Shown: positions 56,960-64,000 of the stretch, in pieces
Position numbering within the stretch: the stretch's first letter is position 1
How the letters are laid out: each line of letters starts with the position of its first letter
Source of the DNA: Actinoplanes italicus
GTDB lineage: Bacteria; Actinomycetota; Actinomycetes; Mycobacteriales; Micromonosporaceae
Reading direction: 5' to 3'
DNA length: 64,000 bases
Assembly (NCBI RefSeq): GCF_003001815.1
Contig: NZ_PVMZ01000002.1
Location: 62,001-126,000, forward strand
Program-made: the position numbers and the translations under genes
Notes under the pieces: model-generated
Database searches by the model: none
Told to the model about the DNA's origin: nothing
What the model saw: only the letters and a program-made list of their open reading frames with translations

Positions 56960-57895
56960 ATGAGTATGAGCCCGCGAGTCACCGAGAGCAGTACTCGCAC
57001 CCGGACGATGGCCAGTCTGCAACGGAACCTGGGCCGGACGCAGGAGGCGATGGACCAGATCTCCAGCGGCAAGCAGCTGCGCCGGCCGTCGGATTCACCG
57101 ACCGGCACGGTGACCGCGCTGCAGTTGCGCGGCGAGGTGCGTGCGAACAAGAAGTACTCGGTCAACGCCGACGACGCAATGGGCCGGCTCGGCACGGTGC
57201 AGGACACCCTGCAGAGCGTCACGGACCGCCTCCAGAAGGTGCGTCAGCTGACCCTCGAGGCGTCGAGCAGCGGCGGGCAGAGCACTCCGGAGGCGAACCG
57301 GGCCCGGGCGGTGGAGATCGAACAGATCAAAGGAACTCTCGTTCAGTACGCGAACACAAAGTACCTGGATCGGCCCGTGTTCGGTGGGTCCACTCCGGAC
57401 GCGACGGCGTACACCACGGGAGGCACGTACGAGGGCGAGATAGCCGGCGAGACGCTACGTGCCATCGGTCCCAACGCCAAGGTGCGAGTCGAGGTCCGTG
57501 GGCCGGAGGTGTTCGGCGAGGAAGTCGTGCAGGACGAGAACGGCAACGACGTCACGAACGAGGCACAACTCTTCCGAGTCCTGGACCGGCTCTCGACGGC
57601 CATGCGCGAAGGAGATTACAAGACCATCCAGACTGGCCTGGAAAACCTCGATAAAGCCACTGAAATTGTGAAGTCAACCCTTTCCGACGTTGGCGCCCGA
57701 TACAATCGGGTTACACAGATGAAGCAGTCCGCAGAGGATCGCTTGATGTCCGTGTCGTCGCAGCTGTCCGATATCGAGGATGTCGACCTGCCCAAGGCGA
57801 TCATGGAATTGCAACTCCAGCAGACCTCGTATCAGGCCGCCCTGGCCGCCACGGCCAAGGTGATCCAGCCCTCGCTCATCGATTTCCTGAGGTGA
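56960..57895 (+). CDS. flgL: Hook-filament junction protein FlgL
   Basis: 311 aa. N-terminal RVTESSTRTRTMASLQRNLG and TQEAMDQISSGKQLRRPSDS, C-terminal VDLPKAIMELQLQQTSYQAA with LAATAKVIQPSLIDFLR, the flagellin-like ends of FlgL. Starts 12 nt after flgK with AAGGGGGAG as the ribosome site. Confidence 0.94.
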   Translation: MSMSPRVTESSTRTRTMASLQRNLGRTQEAMDQISSGKQLRRPSDSPTGTVTALQLRGEVRANKKYSVNADDAMGRLGTVQDTLQSVTDRLQKVRQLTLEASSSGGQSTPEANRARAVEIEQIKGTLVQYANTKYLDRPVFGGSTPDATAYTTGGTYEGEIAGETLRAIGPNAKVRVEVRGPEVFGEEVVQDENGNDVTNEAQLFRVLDRLSTAMREGDYKTIQTGLENLDKATEIVKSTLSDVGARYNRVTQMKQSAEDRLMSVSSQLSDIEDVDLPKAIMELQLQQTSYQAALAATAKVIQPSLIDFLR

Positions 57896-57897
57896 CC

Positions 57898-58335
57898 ATG
57901 ACTACTCGCACCGCGTCCCGACCGATTGAGGCCACCATGACCGACCCGTCGCTGGGGTTGCCGACCATCTCGATGGCGGTGCCCATGCCGGGTTTCCCGG
58001 GGCACCGGGAATTCGTTCTGGTGCGGCTCAACGACGACGGTCTGCTGTACGCGTTCACGTCCATCGAGAACCCGGAGCTCCGCTTCCTGGTGGCCCCGCC
58101 GGAGCCGTTCTTCCCGGACTACGCCCCGGAGATCGAGAACGCGGTGTTCGCGGCCCTGAACACGAAGGACCCGGACCGGCTGCTGCTGCTCACGGTCATC
58201 ACGGCGAGCGAGAACGAGACCACGGCCAACCTGCTCGCACCGATCGTGGTGGACCGCGACAGCATGCGTGCCATGCAGGTCGTCCTCTCCGGGTCGGGCT
58301 ACCCGGTCCGGGCGATCATGAACCGGCACTTCTGA
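57898..58335 (+). CDS. fliW: Flagellar assembly factor FliW
   Basis: 145 aa from ATG 57898 (GTG 57892 possible). Core: LPTISMAVPMPGFPGHREFV, RFLVAPPEPFFPDYAPEIEN, LLLLTVITASENETTANLLA, PIVVDRDSMRAMQVVL. FliW binds either flagellin or CsrA; when flagellin is exported, FliW traps CsrA and frees fliC mRNA for translation (known in Bacillus and Campylobacter). csrA follows. A terminator-like hairpin lies between. Confidence 0.93.
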   Translation: MTTRTASRPIEATMTDPSLGLPTISMAVPMPGFPGHREFVLVRLNDDGLLYAFTSIENPELRFLVAPPEPFFPDYAPEIENAVFAALNTKDPDRLLLLTVITASENETTANLLAPIVVDRDSMRAMQVVLSGSGYPVRAIMNRHF

Positions 58336-58348
58336 CCCTCCCTCGGCG

Positions 58349-58379
58349 GGCGCGGTCGCGTTAACCTCGCGGCCGCGCC
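58349..58379 (+). terminator. Attenuator-like hairpin between fliW and csrA
   Basis: A 12-bp stem with one G-U pair (58349-58360, 58368-58379; loop TTAACCT), followed by TTTGCTGT. It could reduce csrA expression relative to fliW. Confidence 0.6.
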
Positions 58380-58415
58380 TTTGCTGTGGCGTTCCATGGA
58401 TGGAGGAGGGCACCG

Positions 58416-58658
58416 ATGCTTGTGCTGACCCGCCGGGCCGGCGAGAGCGTGATGATCGGCGACGACGTCGTCATCACGGTGCTCGAGGCGCGTGGTGACG
58501 TCATCCGGTTGGGCATCCAGGCTCCGCGGGACGTGCAGGTGCACCGCGAGGAGGTCTACCGCGAACTGCAGGAGGCCAACCGGGCGGCCGCGTCACCCAC
58601 CGAGGACGCCGTCCACGCGCTCACCAGGATGCTCGAGAAGCCGGATACGCCGGACTGA
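58416..58658 (+). CDS. csrA: Carbon storage regulator CsrA
   Basis: 80 aa. MLVLTRRAGESVMIGDDVVI with the RNA-binding face Leu4, Arg6 and IQAPRDVQVHREEVYREL (Arg44 region) intact. It represses translation by binding GGA motifs in mRNA leaders. Its own leader has GGA repeats (ATGGATGGAGGAGGG), so autoregulation is possible. The C-terminal tail is longer than in E. coli CsrA, as in FliW-dependent types. Confidence 0.95.
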   Translation: MLVLTRRAGESVMIGDDVVITVLEARGDVIRLGIQAPRDVQVHREEVYRELQEANRAAASPTEDAVHALTRMLEKPDTPD

Positions 58659-58671
58659 CGAAGACGAGGAC

Positions 58672-58704
58672 AAACGCCCGCCGCGATCATCGCGGCGGGC
58701 GTTT
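58672..58704 (+). terminator. Terminator of the flgN-csrA unit
   Basis: A perfect 14-bp stem AAACGCCCGCCGCG (58672-58685) with 58691-58704, loop ATCAT, ending in GTTTCT. A clear intrinsic terminator. Confidence 0.9.
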
Positions 58705-58806
58705 CTAGCTCCTGAGCTGCACCGGCCGCTGACCCCGGAGACAACGTCCGGGCCGCACTCTCATCATCGGCGGGAGAGACCCGTCCCTGTCAGCCGGGGA
58801 GAGAGT

Positions 58807-59556
58807 GTGGGCGCAGAGCGCGAATCAGTGATCGGTGGCGGTGCGGTCGGCACGGCCTGCGCACTGGATCTGGCGGTGGACGCGCACGTGCACACCGGGT
58901 TCGCGGCCGGCCGGGATGCCGTCGGTGTGGTGGTCTCGGCCGCGGACCAGGTTGGCCTGACGGCACTGACCTTCGCCGACCAGGCCGGCCCGGAGACCAC
59001 GTGGCTGTCGGCGTACGCCGACGCCGTGCGCCGGGCCCGGCACCGTACCGAGATGACCCTGCGGGTCGCCGCCGAGGTGGAGGTGGTCCGCCCGGACGGC
59101 TGGCTGGCGCTGCCGCCGGACCTGGCCCCGCTGGACGCGCTCTCGGTGGCGGTCTCCGGCCTGCCGGTCGAGGGCGAGCTGTTCACCCCGCGCGAGGTGC
59201 GCGACCGTCTGGACACCGGCCGGCTCGTCCCGGCGCAGGTGGCGGAACTGCTGGTGGCGGCGACCGTGAAGGGCCTGGAGCGGGCGTCCCGGTACGTGCC
59301 GGCGCAGCTGGCCCGCCCGCTGACACTGCTGGGTCAGGCCGGTCTGGACGACTCCGCTGTCACGCCCGAGCTGATCGCCGAGCTGGCCTCCGCGTGCCGG
59401 ACCACGGGATCGGTGGTCGAGGTCAGCGAGGCCTGGCGCAGCCCGTCCCCGCGAGTGGTGGAGATGCTGCTCGACGCGGGTGTCCCGGTGGTGCCGGCGA
59501 GCGACGCCCGGTACGCCGTCGAGGTGGGTCGCTGGCACTACCTGCGACGTGTCTGA
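58807..59556 (+). CDS. PHP domain protein
   Basis: 249 aa from GTG 58807, with GGGGAGAG upstream. The PHP metal motif is LAVDAHVHTGFAAG (HxH), with TALTFADQAG, LRVAAEVEVVRPDGW and a late VVPASDARYAVEVGRWHYL. The fold is a metal-dependent phosphoesterase as in histidinol phosphatase or trehalose-type phosphatases; substrate unknown. Outside the flagellar units, after a strong terminator. Confidence 0.75.
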   Translation: MGAERESVIGGGAVGTACALDLAVDAHVHTGFAAGRDAVGVVVSAADQVGLTALTFADQAGPETTWLSAYADAVRRARHRTEMTLRVAAEVEVVRPDGWLALPPDLAPLDALSVAVSGLPVEGELFTPREVRDRLDTGRLVPAQVAELLVAATVKGLERASRYVPAQLARPLTLLGQAGLDDSAVTPELIAELASACRTTGSVVEVSEAWRSPSPRVVEMLLDAGVPVVPASDARYAVEVGRWHYLRRV

Positions 59557-59637
59557 GTAGAACAGCGAAACCGAACACGATTGGCACTCGTCTCCGTACT
59601 CTCTGTCATGCCAGCACTTCAGCATGGGAGAGTTGCG

Positions 59638-60309
59638 ATGAGCATGGTTCAGCAGGCTATCGAGGTCAGTGCCCCCGTCCACACGGTGTATGAGCAGCTC
59701 GCGGCGTTCGAGAACTACCCCCGTTTCATGACCGGTGTGCGGCAGGTGACGTCGATCGGTGCCGACCAGACCCACTGGATCATGGACGTCGACGGGAAGC
59801 GCCGCGAGTTCGACGCTCAGATCATCGAACGGTCGCCGGACGAACGGGTCTCCTGGTCGACCATGGAGGGCCCGCTGCTCGCGGAGACGATCACGCTGCG
59901 CCCGATGGGTGAGACGAAGACCCAGGTCGTCGCCCAGCTGGAAGCGGACATCGCCTTCCTCATGCCCAGCGACCGGCACGGCCAGGAATCCCTGAACCGC
60001 CGCCTCAAGGCCGACCTGACGACGTTCAAGGGTCTGGTGGAGAGCGGCGTGTTGGGCGGCCGGCCGATCCCGCACAGCGGCGTGAGCACCAGGCCCCTGT
60101 CCGGGCGGCAGCACACCCTGATCCCCGGCGTCGGTACGGACACCCCGTCGCCCGCCGCGGTGGCCGCGCGCATCCGCAACCGCAACGCCGGTTCCGGCCC
60201 GGGGGCCGGCTGGGACAACGGCGCTGTCGGCACCGCCAGGATGGGCGGCCACAGCACCGGCACCGACATGTGGGGCAACGGCGTGATCAACGAGGAAGAG
60301 CGCGGTTGA
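59638..60309 (+). CDS. SRPBCC (polyketide cyclase-like) family protein
   Basis: 223 aa from ATG 59638, with GGGAGAG upstream. The first 145 residues are a START/SRPBCC domain (QQAIEVSAPVHTVYEQLAAF, ENYPRFMTGV, HWIMDVDGKRREFDAQI). The C-terminal 75 residues are Gly/Arg-rich and probably disordered. Such proteins bind lipids or act as coenzyme-Q-type or cyclase-type proteins; no function is assigned. Confidence 0.75.
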   Translation: MSMVQQAIEVSAPVHTVYEQLAAFENYPRFMTGVRQVTSIGADQTHWIMDVDGKRREFDAQIIERSPDERVSWSTMEGPLLAETITLRPMGETKTQVVAQLEADIAFLMPSDRHGQESLNRRLKADLTTFKGLVESGVLGGRPIPHSGVSTRPLSGRQHTLIPGVGTDTPSPAAVAARIRNRNAGSGPGAGWDNGAVGTARMGGHSTGTDMWGNGVINEEERG

Positions 60310-60336
60310 GTGAGCTGTATCTGACTGCTTCGCGGG

Positions 60337-60360
60337 CCCGGTGACGTTCACGTCGCCGGG
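60337..60360. terminator. Bidirectional hairpin between convergent genes
   Basis: An 11-bp stem with one mismatch, 60337-60347 and 60350-60360, between the SRPBCC gene (+) and the kinase gene (-). Confidence 0.6.
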
Positions 60361-60369
60361 TCTCTTCGT

Positions 60370-62151
60370 TCAGCTGGCGGCGGCCTCGAGGGTGACCACC
60401 ATGCGGGCTCCGCGCGGTTCGGCATGCTCGTAGCGGACCGACCCGCCGTTCGCCTCGACCAGGTGCCGCGCGATGAACAGGCCGAGCCCGGCGCCCCGGA
60501 TGAAACGCCCGAACAGATTGGGCAGCACGTCGGCCGGGATGCCGGCGCCGCTGTCCTGCACCGCGAGGCGTACCGTCCCGCCGTTCTCCCGGCCGGCCTC
60601 GATGTGGATCGGCGGCGCCCCGTGGGTGAGAGCGTTCTTCAGCAGGTTCTCCACCACGACGGTGAGGTGGCCGCGGTCGGCGAGCGCCGCCACCTCCTCG
60701 TCGATGACGATCTCGACGTCGCCGCTGCCACTGGTGTCCCCGCAGACCGTCTCGACCACCTCGAGCAGGGGCACCGGCACGCGCCGGGCGGTGACCGTCC
60801 CGGTGTCCAGGCGGAAGAGCAGCTGGAGGTCGTTCATCATCTTGATGAGCCGCCGGGTGTTCTTGTCGATCTTCGTGGCCAGCTCGAGCCGGATGTCCTC
60901 GGGCAGGTCGGCCCAGTCGGCGCAGAGCAGTTCGGCGAGGCTGGCGATCGAGCTGATCGGCTGCGCCACGTCGTGGGTCAGCATCGAGGTCAGGTCGTTC
61001 TTGAAGGCCAGGGCCGCGGCCAGCTCTGCGTTGCCGCGCTCCAGCTCGGCGGCGTGCTCGGTGAGCGCCTCTTCGGCCTGTTTGCGCTCGGCGATGTCGA
61101 TGTAGGTGGCCACGTACCCGCGTGGGGTGCCGGCCGCGTCCGGGATGGCCGCCATGGTGGCGAGCACCGGGACGCCGGTGCCGTCGGCGCGGGGCAGCAG
61201 CCAGTCGCCGCCGGTGCCGGGTGGCGGGAGCGGCGGCGCGTCCTCGGGCGGGTGGTCGTGGCCGGTCAGCTCGCGCCAGCGGCGGTTCACGTCGATGACC
61301 CGGTAATTGGCGTCGAGGACCATGACGGCCTCGTTCATCGACTGCAGCAGGGTCTGTGCGAAGTCCTGCCGCTCCTTCAGCTCGGCCACGAGGTGCCGTT
61401 GACGCTGGTCGGCGTCGTCCAGAGTGCGGACGAGATAGGCGAGCAGGGCGAGCAGCGCGAGGGCGGCGAGGATCACGCCGGTGCTCACTGCGGCCACCGG
61501 GCGGCTTGAACCGGTCCGCGCGGCGAACGCGCTGACCAGGGCGGCGACGATGGGAGCGGCGATCAGGGCGGGCGCCAGCCGACGGACGGCGGCGCGCGGC
61601 CCGGTGTCGTCGAGGGTGTGCAGCGGTCCCGTCTCGGGCCGGGCCAGGATGGTGCCCGTGGCCAGGCAGAGCAGCGCTCCGGCCAGGTAGGGCGGCATGA
61701 CGCTGTCCGGTCCGCGGCCGGGTGGGAAGGCCGGTTCGAAGAGTCGGGGCACCAGGGCGACCAGCGCGATGATGGCGGCGCCCAGCAGTAGTGGGTCGGC
61801 GACCCGGAATGCGATCCCGCCGCCCTGCCGGGGCACGCGCAGATCCAGGCAGGCCAGGGCCAGCCCGGATAGGGCGGTGGCCACCGCCGCGGCGGGATGG
61901 GTGTCGAGGGCGGCGGCGCCCGCGCCGGTGGCGGCAAGCGCGAGCAGCGCCGCCGCCACGGCACGTAGCCGACCGGCACGAACGCCGGTCACCGGGATCA
62001 CCTGGAGCATCAGGGCGATTCCGGCCGGAATCAGGGCCGGCGCGGGCCCGGTGCCGGACGTGTGCAGGGCGCCGAAAACGGCGACCGTGACTCCGGCGCA
62101 CCCGGCGGTCAGCCGGGACAGCCTGCCCACGTCACGCGCCGCGATATGCAC
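60370..62151 (-). CDS. Membrane sensor histidine kinase with PAS domain
   Basis: 593 aa from GTG 62151, with GGGGG 6-10 nt upstream. The N-terminal half has about 8 hydrophobic segments (for instance LIPAGIALMLQVIPVTGV, ALIAAPIVAALVSAFAA, VILAALALLALLAYLV). A PAS domain follows (MNEAVMVLDANYRVIDVNRR), then HisKA with the phospho-acceptor His in LTHDVAQPISSIASLAEL and HATPase (VVENLLKNALTHGAPP, DSGAGIP, GAGLGLFIARHLVEANGG). Signal unknown; no response regulator is adjacent. Confidence 0.9.
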   Translation of the reverse strand: MHIAARDVGRLSRLTAGCAGVTVAVFGALHTSGTGPAPALIPAGIALMLQVIPVTGVRAGRLRAVAAALLALAATGAGAAALDTHPAAAVATALSGLALACLDLRVPRQGGGIAFRVADPLLLGAAIIALVALVPRLFEPAFPPGRGPDSVMPPYLAGALLCLATGTILARPETGPLHTLDDTGPRAAVRRLAPALIAAPIVAALVSAFAARTGSSRPVAAVSTGVILAALALLALLAYLVRTLDDADQRQRHLVAELKERQDFAQTLLQSMNEAVMVLDANYRVIDVNRRWRELTGHDHPPEDAPPLPPPGTGGDWLLPRADGTGVPVLATMAAIPDAAGTPRGYVATYIDIAERKQAEEALTEHAAELERGNAELAAALAFKNDLTSMLTHDVAQPISSIASLAELLCADWADLPEDIRLELATKIDKNTRRLIKMMNDLQLLFRLDTGTVTARRVPVPLLEVVETVCGDTSGSGDVEIVIDEEVAALADRGHLTVVVENLLKNALTHGAPPIHIEAGRENGGTVRLAVQDSGAGIPADVLPNLFGRFIRGAGLGLFIARHLVEANGGSVRYEHAEPRGARMVVTLEAAAS

Positions 62152-62206
62152 AAATACCCCCAAGACGTGAGGGAAAGAGCATAACGCGGGCCACCCGGGT
62201 GAGCGG

Positions 62207-62419
62207 TTACTTGCCCGCCCAGTCGAAACCGTCCTCCAGGCGGATCTTGCTGGCCACCTTGGCGATGTCGGCGCGGTGACGGTTGGCGTGGTGCCCGCAG
62301 AAGGCCAGGTCCCCACCGCTGGTCAGCACGACCTCCAGCTTGGCGGCCGCCCCACAACGATCGCAGCGCTCGGTCATCTCACCGACGGTGTCGATCTCGG
62401 GCGACAGCAGTGCGGTCAT
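62207..62419 (-). CDS. DUF7455-type small zinc-ribbon-like protein
   Basis: 70 aa from ATG 62419, with AAGGAGAGCG upstream. Motif MTERCDRCGAAAKLEVVLTS followed by LAFCGHHANRHRADIAKV: CxxC and CxxH, a likely zinc site. Common in actinobacteria, often beside sigma factor or housekeeping genes; function unknown. Confidence 0.85.
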   Translation of the reverse strand: MTALLSPEIDTVGEMTERCDRCGAAAKLEVVLTSGGDLAFCGHHANRHRADIAKVASKIRLEDGFDWAGK

Positions 62420-62675
62420 ATCGCTCTCCTTGCTCGGTAGCGGTAGTCGGTAGCGGTGCAGCGGTGCTGACAGCGAGAAGTTCGGCCCTCCGCACGGTCG
62501 GCTTAGAGGTTCGAGGTGTGATCCGGCCGCCGGAATCGTGCAACCGGGCCACAACTCACACGAACCCGAGGGCGCTACCGGCCCTCTCCAACATTGCCCT
62601 CAGCTGCTTTCGGCATGCCCCCCAGGCCGGAATGAAAAGACGACCTGAGAACACGACCGAGAGGACCCACTTCAT

Positions 62676-63890
62676 ATGTTCGGTAACGACGCCCGCCGCC
62701 TGTCCATCCGACTGACCGTTGCCGCGAGCGCCGCCACCGTCACCCTCTGGGGTCTGACCGGGCCGGCCGTCGCCGCGCCGGTCGCGCCCGCAGTGGGAAC
62801 CATCGCCGGGGCCGGCGTGGAGGGCGCCATCCCGGGTAGCTACATCGTCGTCCTGAAGCCCGGCTCCGAGGCTTCGAGCGAGCTGGTCCGCAAGTACGGC
62901 GGCAAGGTCGCCGACGACTACCGGTCCGCCGTGCGCGGCTTCCACCTGGAGGCCACCGCCGGCCAGGCACGCCGCCTGGCCGCGGACCCGTCCGTCGAGT
63001 TCGTCGAGCAGGACGCCACCATCACCACCACGGCCGTGAAGGCCACCCAGGCCAAGAAGCTCACCTGGGGTCTGGACCGCCTCGACCAGCGCAAGCTCCC
63101 GCTGTCGAAGTCCTACACCTACAAGTCCGCGTCCGCGGTCACCGCGTACGTGATCGACACCGGCGTCCGGGTCGGCCACAAGGAGTTCGGTGGCCGGGCC
63201 GGCAACGGGTGGGACTTCGTCGACGGCGACGCGGTCGCCAACGACTGCCACGGGCACGGCACGCACGTCGCCGGCACGATCGGCGGCGCCACCTACGGCG
63301 TGGCCAAGGACGTCAAGATCGTCGCCCTGCGGGTGCTCGGCTGTGACGGCTCCGGCTCGTTCTCCGACTTCGTCGCGGCCGTCGACTGGGTGACCAAGAA
63401 CGCCAACCGCCCCGCCGTGGCGAACATGAGCCTGGGCGGTCCGGTCAGCAAGGCGCTCGACGCGGCCGTCAAGCGTTCCGTCGACAGCGGTGTCACCTAC
63501 GCGGTCGCCGCCGGCAACGAGAGCAAGAACGCCTGCAAGGGCTCGCCCGCCGCGGCTCCGGACGCGATCACGGTCGGCGCGGTGGACTCGGCCGACGCCC
63601 GGCCCGCCTTCTCCAACTACGGCAAGTGCCTGGACATCTTCGCTCCCGGCGTGGACATCAAGTCGGCCGGCAAGGCCTCGGACACTGCGGTGCAGACGAT
63701 GAGCGGCACCTCGATGGCGTCGCCGCACGTGGCCGGCGCGGCCGCCCTCGCCCTCGCCGCGCACCCGGACTGGACGCCCCGTCAGGTTCGTGACGACCTG
63801 GTCGCCAACGCCGGTTCGGGCCTGGTCCGCAACCCGGGCAAGGGCTCGCCGAACCGCCTGCTCTACACCGGTCACCTCAACACCAACTGA
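62676..63890 (+). CDS. Secreted subtilisin-like serine protease (S8 family)
   Basis: 404 aa from ATG 62676, with GAGAGGA upstream. Signal peptide (about 1-34, AASAATVTLWGLTGPAVAAP), I9 inhibitor propeptide (about 50-118: SYIVVLKPGSEASSELVRKY, VEFVEQDATI), then the protease with catalytic Asp161 (VIDTGV), His194 (HGHGTHVAG) and Ser346 (GTSMASPHVAG) and oxyanion Asn in AAGNES. Similar to proteinase K-type aqualysin enzymes. No C-terminal P-domain or binding module. Confidence 0.94.
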   Translation: MFGNDARRLSIRLTVAASAATVTLWGLTGPAVAAPVAPAVGTIAGAGVEGAIPGSYIVVLKPGSEASSELVRKYGGKVADDYRSAVRGFHLEATAGQARRLAADPSVEFVEQDATITTTAVKATQAKKLTWGLDRLDQRKLPLSKSYTYKSASAVTAYVIDTGVRVGHKEFGGRAGNGWDFVDGDAVANDCHGHGTHVAGTIGGATYGVAKDVKIVALRVLGCDGSGSFSDFVAAVDWVTKNANRPAVANMSLGGPVSKALDAAVKRSVDSGVTYAVAAGNESKNACKGSPAAAPDAITVGAVDSADARPAFSNYGKCLDIFAPGVDIKSAGKASDTAVQTMSGTSMASPHVAGAAALALAAHPDWTPRQVRDDLVANAGSGLVRNPGKGSPNRLLYTGHLNTN

Positions 63891-63895
63891 AACCC

Positions 63896-63948
63896 GGCTG
63901 TGTCGCACCGCTGTCTCAGCGCCGCTGAGACAGCGGTGGCGCACAGCC
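63896..63948. repeat. Hairpin element, GGCTGTG/GCTGTCTCA family, near the right edge
   Basis: Two 25-nt arms (63896-63920, 63924-63948; loop GCC) match at 22 of 25 positions. Begins 6 nt after the subtilase stop. Same core as copies at 11651 and 45209. Confidence 0.85.
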
Positions 63949-64000
63949 ACGAAACGCCGTACGCCGGGCCACCCGGGCGGATAGCGTGAGAGCGACCCCA

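Overview
The window is high-GC DNA from an actinobacterium, very probably a motile-spore former of the family Micromonosporaceae close to Actinoplanes. Pointers are the many GTG starts, the DUF397/XRE pair, the hbhA-like locus, the mycothiol-type DinB protein, and above all one continuous chemotaxis and flagellar locus of about 39 kb (19.9-58.7 kb). Species assignment is inference; no rRNA or tRNA gene is visible.

Left flank (1-19.9 kb): a membrane-anchored protein; a 61-bp tandem repeat array; DsrE, nitrobindin and aminotransferase genes; a Fur regulator followed by ygfZ; an XRE/DUF397 module divergent from a small-protein/HTH/BKACE/asparaginase operon; an XRE-hbhA-DUF2516 block; a hydrolase, EI24 and macro-domain genes; a LacI-type regulator next to a GH1 beta-glucosidase with a CebR-like operator; a DinB/MDMPI protein, murB, a CAP protein and an OmpR-type response regulator.

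Chemotaxis operon (19.9-27.3 kb, + strand): cheA, cheW, an unknown 290-aa gene, cheB, cheR, cheY, cheX, a second cheY and a divergent CheX-like gene, mostly joined by 1-4 nt overlaps and closed by a strong hairpin.

Flagellar genes: on the + strand flgD-flgE, flbD-motA-motB-fliL, fliM-N-O-P-R-flhB, then flhA, an flhF-like gene and a small membrane protein. On the - strand, read right to left: fliC; fliD-fliS-fliT-like; flgB-flgC-fliE-F-G-H-I; fliJ, a muramidase/endopeptidase fusion and fliK. On the + strand again: flgN-flgK-flgL-fliW-csrA. Most of these units start with a FliA/sigma28-type box (CTCA, 15-17 nt, GCCGAA/T) and several end in a hairpin, so the locus looks like a set of separately switched FliA modules. 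Oddities: fliQ is missing from between fliP and fliR; no flgF/flgG, fliA or flgM is present; FliM lacks the usual N-terminal CheY-binding peptide; the FlhF-like protein has lost its GTPase motifs; CheA carries an MshEN-like double motif where P2 normally sits; fliI and fliJ are separated by repeat-rich DNA.

Right flank (58.7-64 kb): PHP, SRPBCC, histidine kinase, DUF7455 and a secreted subtilase gene.

Three families of palindromic or tandem repeats occur at gene ends, several at convergent junctions, and may act as terminators or mobile palindromes.
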